64,000 nucleotides of DNA from assembly GCA_030062745.1 (NCBI GenBank), contig CP099843.1, forward strand, positions 6,077,001-6,141,000, read 5' to 3'. The DNA is from Capitulum mitella (taxonomy: Eukaryota > Arthropoda > Thecostraca > Pollicipedomorpha > Pollicipedidae). Numbering within the stretch: position 1 is the stretch's first letter; each line of letters starts with the position of its first letter. Both the position numbers and the translations under genes were made by a program. Positions 35,301 through 46,664 of the stretch are shown one piece after another. The notes beneath the pieces are model-generated. The model was given only the letters and a program-made list of their open reading frames with translations. It made no database searches and had not been told where the DNA came from.

Positions 35301-37654
35301 TCACACCGACTCCCGACATGTAACCCACCATGTCAACGTCCTTCAACGTCTCCCGAAAGACTTCGGCTTTTGTGGTACGATATCAATTGGTTTGTGGTAC
35401 GACAACGGACGACCAGGAACTGGCTGGTCTGACGGACGGGTGAAGAAGGTTCGAGAGGACCGACTTCCTTATTTCGTATCCCACGGGGTGCGTCGCCCGC
35501 GCCGTCTGACTGGGGACCATCTGGGCCGTTTTAAATGGCTGGCTGTATCACGCCTGGGGTAGCTGCCCGGGGCGTGGTGGAGCGTCTGTGTGCTGTTAGG
35601 TGCATCGAAAGAAGGTGGCGGCAGGGGCGGCGGCCGGAACCGGCTCGTGGGAGAACTGGTCAGCCGGCCTCTCACAGACTTCTCCGATCTGAGCCGCAAA
35701 CATGGCGTGCTCGACATCCGTAAGAACTCGGAGTCGGAGTCGGAGTCGGAGTTGGAGACCACCGCACCAACGTTGTCAGGGCGACGGAGTTCCTGGCCAG
35801 GCGCCATCGTCCCCAGCTGGACGTGGCTCTCCAAACGGAGACCACCAGCCAGCGAGAAATCGCCAGGAGCCGAGCCATCATGTCGTCCATCGTGGAGACC
35901 ATCAAGCTGTCCGCGATGCGGAATATCTCATTCCGCCATCGCAATGGTGGCTGCTTCGACCCGAGCGTTGCCTGCCCGCAGACCAATGATGGAAACTGCC
36001 GCGTGCTGATGCGCTTTTGCATCCAGGCAGACGACAGCACGCTTCAAAAGCACTTGGCGGAGTTAGTGGACAACACGCTGTGCGCCAGCAAAAACCTCCA
36101 AAACGCCGTTTTGCCGGCCGTGGCGGCCACGATCAAGCAAGAGATCGCCCGAGAAGCGAACAGGTCGGAAGCGATTGTCGATTGCGCTGATGGCGGACTG
36201 CTCGAACAGGCAACGGATGGCATTGGTGGTCCGCTGCGTAGATGACCACGAGGAGCAGCTCGTCGTCCGGGAGGACCCTGTCGGTCTGGTTAACGTATTC
36301 GCGGCACTTCGCCGATTGGTCGGTGGGAAGGGCCTGAGCAGGTCCGGAGTGAACCTGGCCCACGTCATCATCACTGCGCTGGCCGAGCCGCGGCTGGACA
36401 GCACAGCGCTGGTGGCTCGGCGCAGTGACGGGAAGGCCTCCATGGCCAGCCAGAGGGTCGGGGTTTGGGCCCGAACCGGGCCGCTGCACCGCTGGCGCAC
36501 TACTTCTGTTGTGTTGTCCACGCGCTGAACCTGCCGACGTCCCAGGTCAACTAGGTGGGCATGGTCTGGGACACCATGGGCGCCCTGGGGTCCGTGGTCG
36601 TGTTTGTGACGGACGGTACCAATCGAGAGGAGCTTCTGCACATCGCCCTGCAGGAGGAGCTGGCGAGTGCGGGCTTCGGAAGCTCCTGAAGCTCTGCCAG
36701 ACCCGTTTTGTTGAGCGGCACGGCGCCGTAGGGCGCGCCGGGGAGCAGTTGCCCGCCATCTGCCCGGCGCTGCAGATGATGACTATGGCAAGATCGGCGG
36801 GCCAGCTCGCAGGCGGCTGCAGGCATCCTCCGACACCTGGCCGCGGCCCTGCAAGAAAAGAGCACGGACCCGATCCGGGGACTGGACATGGTGAATGCGC
36901 TTATCTCGGTCCTGGCCGATTTGCGCCCGAACTGCGACAGCGAGTTTGCCTCCTTGATGATCGAGGCCACATCGATAGTCAAGAAGCTGGACACGGAGAT
37001 GTGCGAGCCTCGCCTGGCTAGCAAGTCTGTGCACAGATCAAACGCTTGGAAATACCTGACCGTGGAGGGATACTTTCGCGTTTGTTCCCGCGTTGGATGC
37101 CGCACTCGACGAGACGAAGGCACGTTTCGGCGTAAACCAGAGGCAGACGTCCTCGCTGAGCCAATTCCTTTCGAAAAAAAGTCACAGCAGTGACCTGGGA
37201 GCAGGTGGAGCCGGCGCGGCAGCAGTGCCTCCTCGGGGACCGCAATGCTCACCGGATGCAGTTCGAGCTCCAGGTGTCGGCGACGAAATGGAGGAACAGG
37301 CCCGACGACCTCGTGCCGATGGCGGCGATCGGCGTGCTCAGCGACTATAACCGTCACATCTTTGCCAGCATCCACCGGCTGTCGCAGGCGCTGGCTGTAC
37401 TGCCAGTGGCCACGGCCGAGGCTGAGCGAGTGTTTTCGAAGGTGGCCCGCAGGTTCACAGCGCTCCGGTCAACGATGGCTGAGGACCGCCTGGAGTCACT
37501 GGTCCTGATCCCGGCTCACCGTGAAAGGCTGCCCGCAACCAGCGACGGGTGGGCCGGTTTGCCGCCTCCGGCGCTCGCTGTCTGGAGTGCCGTATCCGCC
37601 TGGGAGACAGGTTGGTTGGTTGGTTGGAGACAGGGCAGACAGGTTGCAGGGTGA
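35300..37654 (+). pseudogene. hAT (ZMYM1-like) transposase pseudogene
   Basis: Pieces in several frames follow the order of ZMYM1/DUF4371-type hAT transposases. QREIARSRAIMSSIVETIKL with RFCIQADDSTLQKHLAELVD comes first (35840-36110). NRQRMALVVRCVDDHEEQLV and EDPVGLVNVF follow (36200-36300), then a CVVHALNL-type CxxH segment near 36510, LCQTRFVERHGAV (36695-36730) and PRLASKSVHRSNAWKYLTVE (37010-37070). The C-terminal dimerisation block is RHIFASIHRLSQALAVLPVA, TAEAERVFSKVARRFTALRS and EDRLESLVLI (37350-37510). At least four frame changes make it non-functional. Termini and target duplication were not found. Confidence 0.88.
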
Positions 37655-40365
37655 ATAAGTCACCTGCTGCGTCTTCAAAGAGAGGACCTCGTGTTGACAG
37701 TGTTTCAGAATGTTTGGAATGTCTAGCCAGTTCACAGCCGAGAGATGTACAGTGGTGGCAGTATGGAGTGGCGGTTCTTTTGACTAGTCCCTTGAATGTG
37801 GTCATTATAGAATTGTGATGAATGTTGTGATCGATGTAATTATGCTAATGCAGAATGTTTAGATGGGCCTTGGGGTATTTGGGAGAGCTCTTTGGGGTGG
37901 GCCTTGGATGTTGCAGCTGTTTGCCGTCACTGTGTAAGGGTTAACTAAGTATTGCATTTCCGACTGATCCTTGAACCTGGTGAGGATGAACCGTCACTTT
38001 GCGTCAGAGCTTCGCAGTGTCTCCAGCATCATGCGGCAACTGTTAGGACTAGTTCCTTGAATACAGGGGCCATTTGCTGTTATCGCACGACCAAGTTCTG
38101 GAAAAGCGCCAATATGGAGCGTCAGTTGATTGGGAGCAGCCCCAGTATGATGTAACGGAACCATCATGTGCAGCATCCATCCAGAGTTCACAGGCATTAA
38201 ACATGTGGCTTTGGCATATATACGAAAATCGACCGGCGTCAGGGTTATTTCAACTTTCACTCAAATTTGACTAAAAAAGTCGTTATTTCAAAGTCAAATA
38301 GAATTAATTTCGGTATGGTCTGAACACATGGGAAACATAATTGTAGCGTGATTTCTCTCTAAGCCTAGGTTCTACAGACTAGATTTGTTTGAATTTCGTT
38401 TGACTGCTATTCGAATGTTCAGGATGTGAGAAAGTAGCAATGTTCTTTATACTGTATGGTGATCCGCGCATTTTAGAGAATAATTTAGGTTATCAAAGGC
38501 TGGCGTATCCCCACCTTAATCTTCCATCTTTTAAGGAAATTGCCTTATTTCTTAATACATTTGATTCGGAAGCAGCAAAACAAAGTGACCTAAATTCGAG
38601 GAAAAATTGATTTTGGGAGTAGATTAGATTATCCAGCAAAACGATTTCCCCTCTGTCCCCAAAAAACTGGCGGCTGGATCTGCCAGTGTTGGTAACCATT
38701 TTCCTTGCACGCTCAGCATTGCCAAACAAGACAACAGGTGCCTCAAAAAACTTGGCTTGGTTCCGCCCCCGGGAAAAACAAAGTGTGCAAGTCTAACGCA
38801 ATGCGCAGTAAAACAAAAAAAAAATAATGGATAGAAAAGTGACGAGTTTTGTGGAGCTGAGAAAATCCCGTCTTGCTACAATGATGTCCGTCTTACGTGG
38901 TTTCTGAGCCGGCAGTGCTCTAAGCAAGACTCATAGATGCGAAGACTCAACCAGGTGTCACGGGTCTGTTCTGTCACGATATCTCACCATTGCTGGTTGC
39001 TGCACCGCCACAGACATCCCGGACGAGTTGTTCGAGTTTGTCGGATAGTGCAGTGTTGGTTCAGAACGGCGTCATCCGAAAAAGAACTTTATTTGCTTCA
39101 TTCGCAACCACGATCACATTTTGAGCAGAGCAAGGTGACTTGGTGTCTAAAATTTTGAAACAGTCAGTGCCAGAGAAAACGATATTACGAAAATTATCGA
39201 ATAAAAATAGTGAAACAAAGACATACGAAAATTACGGAAAGCGACTGGTTTAAGTAATCATTCTTTTTTTGCTGTTGTTACGAGTTATGTGTTTGACGAC
39301 ATGCATTCACAACATACTGGCAACTGGGGGCTCCGCCACGTCATTTTGAATGGGCACATTGCAAAGATGGTCCCAGAAGCCCGTCTAGCAAGCTCATAAA
39401 GTACAGAATTTCGACCAAAACTCGTCGACTTTGTATTGTTACAGGTGGAAGGTTGTTTTATTACATTACTGCATGGATAAAATCCCGAAGGTCCTGAAGT
39501 GGTCGGCGTTGGGATCACAGCCCAGGTTAAACTGAGCTTGTTGCTGCACCCGGACCAAGCCCCATTCGCTTCCACGCATGGGGTGATCTCGTCCCAGGCG
39601 CCGGACCATACAGCGCTGGGGGATCTTAATCATGCTGTTCAACTCAATGACAAGGCCGCCCCGTACTTGGTCGGCCCTTTCGGTCTCGGGCCAAGTACAG
39701 GCACCCTTTCTGAGACTCAAGCCCGGTCCCTGCCACGCACCACGTCTGTTGCCTGGCTCCTCATCCGTGAGGTCACGACAGCGTCTTGATCCCCATGAGA
39801 GCTACCCAGATCCCTCCACTGAATCTGACACCAAGAGGTAATTGGATCCGGAGGTTACACCGCAACGCTATGCCCTCCTCTGTTCGATTTTGGAAACTGC
39901 GGATTAAACGAGTTTGCCAATACCATGCACGCGTTCGCCCTGCATCATCTGTACAGCGGAAACGATAGAACACTGAACATTTCAATCTCATCACAAAATA
40001 CTAAGAGCTGTCCCAGACCTTGAACGTTCGCCACACCGCTGCTGACGCTCTCCACCGCTGTCCCAAAGAGATCTCGCTCAGATTTGCCATAGTTTGAGTC
40101 GGGAGGCGGGAGACACGCCAATTTTCAACTCATTCACTTTGCAGTGCCATATAGGGTGTATGCCAAAGTTCTTGAACTGTTGGGAGACAAGATCACCGAA
40201 GTCTATGTTATACGAATTGGTTTCACCTAACAAAAGGAAAACGTCAGCCGACGGTGGCGCTCCCATGCAAGCCATCAGTCCCTAACCCGATCACGTACAT
40301 CTTGCGTTTGTTGAACGCTTTAAATGCATAACCAAACTAAAGTCACAAAGTTGTTTTTGCAAAGG
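37655..40365. other. No gene supported
   Basis: AT-rich intergenic sequence. Around 38710-38900 there is faint similarity to the F tail (aggtgcctc...aaaacttggcttggttccgcccc). The frames at 39499-39841 have no recognisable domain. Confidence 0.4.
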
Positions 40366-40430
40366 AATATATATATACATATATATGTATGTATATATAT
40401 ATATATGAGTATACATATATTTATATATCC
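40366..40430. repeat. TA-rich microsatellite
   Basis: Imperfect tatatata/tatgtata run downstream of the receptor gene. Confidence 0.9.
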
Positions 40431-40605
40431 AGATTCAAGAATAGGAAGCAAAAACGCCAAACGAAGTAAGTAGGTTTTCTGCAATATCCAGCAACTGCAG
40501 CATAGGCTTTTAGGGCATAAACATTGCAGCCATCAGGCAGTTTTTTGGAGGGAGGGGAATCTCACTGACTATAATACATTCATGGTTGGAAGGGATGCAC
40601 CCCTT

Positions 40606-41823
40606 CTATCCCCTCTGTGGCGGAGCACATGCTGGCAACTCAGTTGGATAAATTTGATTCATGTGAACAGCATTTTCATGGGGAATGCGCGACGCGCTGA
40701 AGCATCTGAAAACTCGCTCAAAAGCCGCTCGAATTTTCCCACAGCACAAACCGTAAACCCAGGTCTCGAGGAGGACAGCCAGCAGTCTGAGAAGAAGTAG
40801 GCCAGATACAAATCCAGACGGTGGAATCCACCGAGACATTAAGCGCACCACGCTTCCGACAATTTGCAGCAAAACAAACAGAAAGATTCTATTGAAGATC
40901 TTCATGAAGGCCTTGAAGCGAGCGAGGAAGTCTTGATCTTCTTGCTTTATGCCGCGCATGATCATTTGCTGCCGGCGACGAAAGCCTTGCACAGCCGTAT
41001 AGACGAAAAGTGATGCCGTCGTGCAGTCGTGCACGAAATTCAGTGTTAACAGACTGATGTGAAACCCGTTTGACATCACGTCCCAGTAACAACTGTTCAA
41101 AGTCTTGTTCACTCCAAAGACACTTGCGTCATATCCGTGCACAGTTTCCAGGTGCAGGAGGAGACAGGTATGTCCGGCCACGTTCATTAGGATCAGGTAT
41201 ACCCATGGGATAGCGATAAAAGCTTTGATCCATTTGGTGATGATGATCAGATGCTGAAGCGGGTAGGCAATAGCTACAAATTGGTCCACCGCCAGGAAGA
41301 AGAGCGCCGATTTTCGAGCTACCGTAGCGGAAGCAATTGTGTAAACCAACGAAGGGCAGAGCATATGTTCCACTGATGCTTCACAAGCTGTGTCGACGAT
41401 GCCAATGAAGAGAAAGGTTACTCCAAAAGCAATGTCGCAGAGAACTTGATTGGCGACCAAGAGAACCATTGGGTCATTGCGCAGATCCTTGACGCTAACC
41501 ACGACCGCCAGGAAAAAAGAGGAAGTCGCTGTCAGCAGCACTCCAACACCCACCTTCAGCAAGTCTTGCGGAATCATGTCGTTCGCTTCACGACGCCCTG
41601 GCGCTGCTCGAGTACGCAGCACCGGCGGCCGGCCGAACGCTTTGGACGCAGACAGGGGGCAGACCGGCGAGCGGCAGGGGTCCGTAAAAGCTGGCGCTCC
41701 GGAAGATGGTGGCGGTCGCAATACGGCCGGAGTCGCTGCCGTCTTCTCCGATCGTCGGCAGGACGTGGCGCCGACAAACCATGTCCCTGCCGTTTTATCG
41801 GAGTCATCGCCGGCAGTTTCCAC
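40606..41823 (-). CDS. Orphan rhodopsin-like seven-helix receptor (intronless)
   Basis: 405 codons, or 323 from Met83 (41577), which I prefer. The first 82 residues are Pro/Ala/Arg-rich, and the first hydrophobic helix begins just after Met83. Helices are at about 88-111, 117-143 (LxxxD-like VANQVLCDIAFG), 137-162, 178-203, 234-260, 288-313 and 317-341. C136 and C225 fit the helix 3 - loop 2 disulfide. The DRY site is DQF (160-162) followed by VAIAYPLQH, typical of class A. Helix 6 lacks CWxP, and NPxxY is replaced by ETWVY (333-337). CC at 340-341 could be lipidated. It is a divergent class A receptor of the plasma membrane, probably from a lineage-specific intronless family, chemosensory or peptide. 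The ligand cannot be told. The gene lies alone among repeats. Confidence 0.85.
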   Translation of the reverse strand: METAGDDSDKTAGTWFVGATSCRRSEKTAATPAVLRPPPSSGAPAFTDPCRSPVCPLSASKAFGRPPVLRTRAAPGRREANDMIPQDLLKVGVGVLLTATSSFFLAVVVSVKDLRNDPMVLLVANQVLCDIAFGVTFLFIGIVDTACEASVEHMLCPSLVYTIASATVARKSALFFLAVDQFVAIAYPLQHLIIITKWIKAFIAIPWVYLILMNVAGHTCLLLHLETVHGYDASVFGVNKTLNSCYWDVMSNGFHISLLTLNFVHDCTTASLFVYTAVQGFRRRQQMIMRGIKQEDQDFLARFKAFMKIFNRIFLFVLLQIVGSVVRLMSRWIPPSGFVSGLLLLRLLAVLLETWVYGLCCGKIRAAFERVFRCFSASRIPHENAVHMNQIYPTELPACAPPQRG

Positions 41824-41904
41824 GGCAACGGGACATCACTGACCAGTGGCGCGGCCAAGGGGAGGGCGACGGAGACGACCGCCCTCTCCTGGAGGTCGAC
41901 CAGG

Positions 41905-42110
41905 GCTCCTGAGGTCACAAGCGGCGCCAAGACAGTCTCTGAGACGCAGAGGCCCTGGCCACAGCAAGGGCCCTGAGGTGGTTAGGGGTCACCCTGGAAT
42001 TTTGAAGGGCCTTGGGACTGTCAGGGATCCTGACACAGCCAGGGGTCCCGATACTCTCATGAGCATGAGGCAGTCAGGGGCCCCCGTACGGTCAGGGGTT
42101 CTGAAAATCT
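41905..42110 (+). repeat. Fragment of D-type units
   Basis: Units such as ccctgacacagccaggggtc and gggccttgggactgtcaggg start about 80 bp upstream of the receptor's longest possible start codon. Confidence 0.6.
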
Positions 42111-42116
42111 ATCTTG

Positions 42117-42368
42117 AAAAAGCTATGTTTGGCAGTCATTGTTCCTTAGCCTCAACAGGGCCAAAAATGTCCTCAGGTGCTTCCTAAAAACGTTGCTTGG
42201 CTCCGCCCCTGAGCCAAATAGAATTTGGAGATTTTATCACAGAAAGTAGAAAAAATAGCTAGGAAAATTGACCAAGTTTCGTGAAGCTGCGTCAAAAAGC
42301 CTGGAATTAGCAAGCAAAAAACCTGAGGGGGACGATTTCAGTCCGCTTGCCGGGAATAGGGTTAAAGA
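42117..42368 (+). mobile_element. 3' end fragment of TTAA element F
   Basis: It aligns with 60025-60268: aaacgttgcttggctccgcc, aaaaaatagctagg, gtttcgtgaagctgcg, and the end ccgggaatagggTTAA. Confidence 0.85.
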
Positions 42369-43466
42369 AGGCTTACAAACCTAAAGAAAACGTACCCCGA
42401 GTATACAAGAAGGCTTTGTGTGTTCTGAAGAGAGGCCCGAGACCTCAATGAGCGTTTAGGGGCCCCTGCTAGCTTGTTGGGGAGTTCATTGCTTGTCTGG
42501 AAAGGGCCCCCTGTCGGCCCATAAAGGGCCCGTGTCAGCCTCTGAAGGGACCTCCTTTCGGTCTGGAAGAAGGTCGCTGTCCCTACCTGCAGAGGTCGAC
42601 AGGGGCCCTTTACAGGCGGGTAGGGTGCCTTCTATAGACAGGCGCTGAGCCCCCTGGCCAACAGGGCCCCTGAGCGATCATTCAGGAGCCCCTGCTTTCC
42701 TGTAAAGATGTCCCTGCCAACCTGTAAGAGGCACCCGACAGGACGGCGGGAACGTCTTTACGGGCGGGCATGGGCCCCCTTTACACTTAAGCGGGGCCCC
42801 TTTACAAACCAACAATAACTTTAACTACATGGGGCTCCGCTGATTACGAGGGCCAAGCGCGGATCCAAAGGGGGAGCAACTGGGGCGATCGCCCCGTCCC
42901 CCCTAAGGTCTGAGAAGGGGCCCCTGTCAAGCTTAAAAGAAGCCCCTAAGGGGCCTCGTATGAGCTTCACGGGGTATCTGTCAGAACCTGACGGGCTATT
43001 GATGCAGTCAGGGAGGCCTCCCGGAGGGTTAGATGATTTCTGAGACGCATAGAGGGACTGTAAAGTTCCCAAAGGGTCCCTGAGACAACAAAAAGGGCCC
43101 TAACACGACAGAGTGTCTCGGAGACCGCCAGTTGGCTCATAGGGCCCCTGAGACGGCCAAGATGAGGACTGAGTCCCTAGGGGGGCCCCTGTGAGTGAAA
43201 AGCTCAAGGTTCCCGATGTAGTCAGAGGGCTTCCGGCCGGGTTAATAAGACGCTGACACGGTAAGATGGCCCCTAGGATGGAAAGAAGGGCCCTTGAAAC
43301 TCTTCTAGGGCCCCTGGCACCGTGAGGGGGCCCCAACACGACAAAGGGTCCACGAGACTGCTAAAATTGCCAGAGAGGCACCTGAGAAGGAAAGAATTTA
43401 AGAGGGTGCCTAGCACAGCAAAGGAGACACTGGCCAGCCAGAGGGGCTCCCTGAACGGAGATTCGT
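42369..43466 (+). repeat. N+D composite, truncated copy
   Basis: N (42369-42853) matches 46805-47310 (tatacaagaaggctt, ggcccataaagggccc). D starts CAAGCGCGGATCC at 42854 and is cut off near 43466. The N-D junction (gctgattacgagggcc) is the same as at 47296-47311. Confidence 0.75.
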
Positions 43467-43594
43467 CGGTGAGGTTGAGAAGGTCAGTTTCTGTCAGCTT
43501 GACGGGGGTCAGTTTCTTGACCCCCGTTTCCTGACCTCATATCGTGTGGAACTGTCTGGGCATTAGAGGCAGCGAAGCTAACCGTGGGAGTGTG

Positions 43595-44820
43595 TTAACC
43601 CGCGCACGACCGCCGGTCGGTTACGACCATGCCCGACTGGGGGGTGCAGTTGGCCGCCCCCCTTTAACTCGCGAACAGTTGGTCGCACGATAAAAAATAA
43701 GCCCACCGTTGGAAAGCGTGTGACGAGTAGAGCTCAAAACTGGTCTCATTTTTAGTTTTAGATAATATGTAAGCAATTTACGCCCTATATATGTTTTCTC
43801 ATAGCCGACTGCATGGGACCGAGAAATGGTCTGAATCTCAAGGGCTGTGACTAATTACGCATAGGTAAAGGCACCAGCGTACAAGTACAGGTCCGCAAAT
43901 GCCGATACACATCTAATTTCTCAGATTTGTTCAATATATACGCCGAAACGTCGAGATAAAGACACGGCATTTCTCGCGACGGCTGTCGGCGTGCGCCGCT
44001 GCCGTATGCAGTAACAAATTGACGGGAACTAATTTTAGCTTTCCTTTATTTTCGCGAAAAGGCCTATCCATGTAAATTTCATTGATCTTAGTGGTACTTG
44101 TGATGGTTTTCCATGCTTAAATTTTGGAAAAACTCATTAGTTACCAATCTACACAATTGGCGGAGCTTTATTCGCAAGAGCCTGTTTATTTCCGAAATAT
44201 ACAATTTTTGAAACTTTTTGAGGATGCTTTTATAACTTACGTCTGTGCAAGCTAGTTCTGCCATTTTCTGCCCATTCTGAGTAATTCATCGCCGATTTTG
44301 ACGGCGGTACATTTTGGAGCTCACTACAGTTATTCGTGACTTGACCTCAGGTCAATGGCTGGAAGTCATTGATACTTTGCCCAATGACGGTAACTAGATG
44401 TCTGCCTCACTCCCCACTAAAAATGTTATGAAATATTCCGTCAATTTCCGAAAAAAACGACGACATGTCTTAAAAATGGGATTGACCTTAGGTCAATGAC
44501 CCGGAAAATTCCGAAAAATCTGAGATAGCAGATTTGTTGCATCTATCGCGATCACTAATCCCTGAAAGCATTATTGAGATATCATGCTTTCCGAAAAAGT
44601 TGCAGGGCGCTAAACTTTTTCGGACATAGGTCTGTCTGACCTGATCTAGGTCAGGCACCTAACCTGGCCTAAGGTCACAATTTTGACACAAGATGTAAAA
44701 ATGATCACGCAAAAGGTACACAAAGTTTCGTGACTCTGTGTTCGTTCGTTCTCTTTCAATCCCAGAAAAACCTCAGGGGGGGGGGGGCGGTCAACTGCCC
44801 CCCAGTCGAGGGCGGGTTAA
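43595..44820 (-). mobile_element. TTAA element B, full-length copy
   Basis: TTAA at 43595-43598 and 44817-44820; 1226 bp. The ends read inward TTAACCCGCGCACGACCG and TTAACCCGCCCTCGACTGG, each followed by CAGTTG(G/A)CCGCCCCCC. Non-coding. Confidence 0.92.
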
Positions 44821-45790
44821 GTTATAGCGCACAGATTGTTCTTCAGGCGAGGCCAAACAATTCAACATGACATCCGCTTTTGATTTTTCTTTCCACCTCT
44901 CTCATTGCTCTCCAACACTCATTGATCAAGACGCCGTGCCGTCGAAAGCTTTGCAATGCATTCGGCATAATTTGAATATTGCCTATTACCTTGATTCATA
45001 TCTGTCATGGATAACACAAATGTCCAAGCTATTCTAGGGAACTCCCACCAATACCTTTCATGCCTATTATTGCCGCCAAGTTTTCAACAGAAAAGAACCG
45101 CCTAAATGATCTTCGATGCCCTGGCTTTTATATGAAATGGTCGCATAAGACTTGCAAAAGTCGCAAAAAGAGCAAGTCGTATTCTCATCTAAGGTCTAGG
45201 TCAAACCGTGGTCTGCTCTGTGCCAAAACCCTTGCGTAAATAATGTTCGCAATCCAATAATTGATGCGTTATATTCTCAAGTGTTATAGAAAAAAACGAA
45301 TCATGTTCCCGTCATCACCCAGAGGCAAAACATGCTGCAAGGGTTCACTTATGACGTCATATCCCCATGACTTAACCTAGTATGGAAATGGTTGATGTCA
45401 ACATTTCGTATGATGACATCAACGTAAACAGTGTTCGGCACCAATGTCCTCATGTGAACAGGATGCGACGACCGTAGAACTCGTGATGAGTGTACGAAAA
45501 AGATAAAGCAAGTTTTGACTTGAGGTCAACGTTAAACGGAGACATCTGCTGGGTAAAGACCATTGCGTTATTCATTTTCATCTTCAACGAGTTACAAAAG
45601 CTGTGGTCAAGACGAGCCATTGTACTGGATATCCCGACCTGAGGTCAAGTTCATATGGAAACCGGGATGGGCGAAAACCTTGCGTAATCGATACTCCGCA
45701 CCAGTTTCATAGGCGTCACGAGTCGAAAAAACTGTGTAGTGTCAAAAAGGGTACCGGAGGTTTTGATCTGTAGTCAGGTTTACAAGATGT
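44821..45790. repeat. Repeat H (old), copy 2
   Basis: The core 45345-45410 matches 29330-29400 (ggttcacttatgacgtcat). Several gacctgaggtcaag words are present. Like copy 1 it lies directly beside a B element. Boundaries uncertain. Confidence 0.4.
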
Positions 45791-46344
45791 CCGGTGGCGG
45801 AATTTAACTCTACCCCATCCTCAGCTTGCTCTTATAAGCTTATTTGTTTGGGTGCCAATGTCATCGCGGATGGTGTCGCTGACATCGTGACATTCATTGC
45901 TAACTTGACCGAGACGGCTAAACTTACCACCATTCTTCGCCATTGGCGGTTCGTGGTCTCACAGACACTGGGGCACAACGCAAGTGTAGCACCAAACTGT
46001 CTTAATATTGCTGTCTTATTTACATTGCCTATTAAAAGGTAAAAAATATGCCACCTTTTCATATCGAAGTACATAAAAGAAACGAAATGTTACATGACGC
46101 ATTACTTTCGGTCTGTTGTCTGTTATTTGCTAAGAAAGCCGGAGAAAACTAGTATCCGCTTGAATACGCGCATCGAAAATAATCGACATTCGTTCAGTCT
46201 GCAAGTTCGCGTGCAGCGCCACAGGCGCAAAGCTCTCCCGTTTCTGATTCGTTACTGGGTTATTTAACGACGCTCTCAAGTGCCAGAGGCATTTCAAGTC
46301 GCAACGTCTTAAGCTGGTTGTCGCGTCTTAGAAATGTCGCTATT
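45791..46344. other. No feature recognised
   Basis: An 82-codon frame (45794-46042) has no recognisable domain. Confidence 0.35.
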
Positions 46345-46418
46345 ACAAGGACTCGAACCGGGAACCGTCCGGCCACAAGGCGGGCGCGATAGCCACTTTA
46401 ATCTCCACCATAAAGCCC
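46345..46418 (-). repeat. tRNA-derived sequence, probably a SINE head
   Basis: On the minus strand, an A-box-like TGGTGGAGATTAAAGTGGC (46392-46410) and a B box GGTTCGAGTCC (46349-46359) lie at tRNA spacing. The acceptor stem does not pair, so a tRNA gene is unlikely. Confidence 0.45.
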
Positions 46419-46664
46419 GTCTCCCATTGCAAGGGCGGATAACTGATCGTAATTGCTGGGGACATGCAGGCATTGTTGAATCATCTGTGTGCGGCTCCAA
46501 AGCATTCATCAAACATTTTACACTAAAACGAAATGTACATACTGCTTCATCGATAGTTACACTACAAACACATTCCTTTCACCGCCACTGATGGTAGCTC
46601 GTGCAGCTCAGCATCATATGTCGGTGAGACTGACGGTGGCGCCGCGACGGCAGCGGCAATGGGC

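Noticed and set aside
36551-37375. 274-codon minus-strand frame
   Set aside because: Antisense shadow of the hAT transposase remnant, in GC-rich sequence.
39285-40060. Faint retroelement-like words in short frames
   Set aside because: Too short and degenerate to assign to any family; not reported as an element.
46345-46418. A functional tRNA gene
   Set aside because: Acceptor arms do not pair; better explained as a SINE head.
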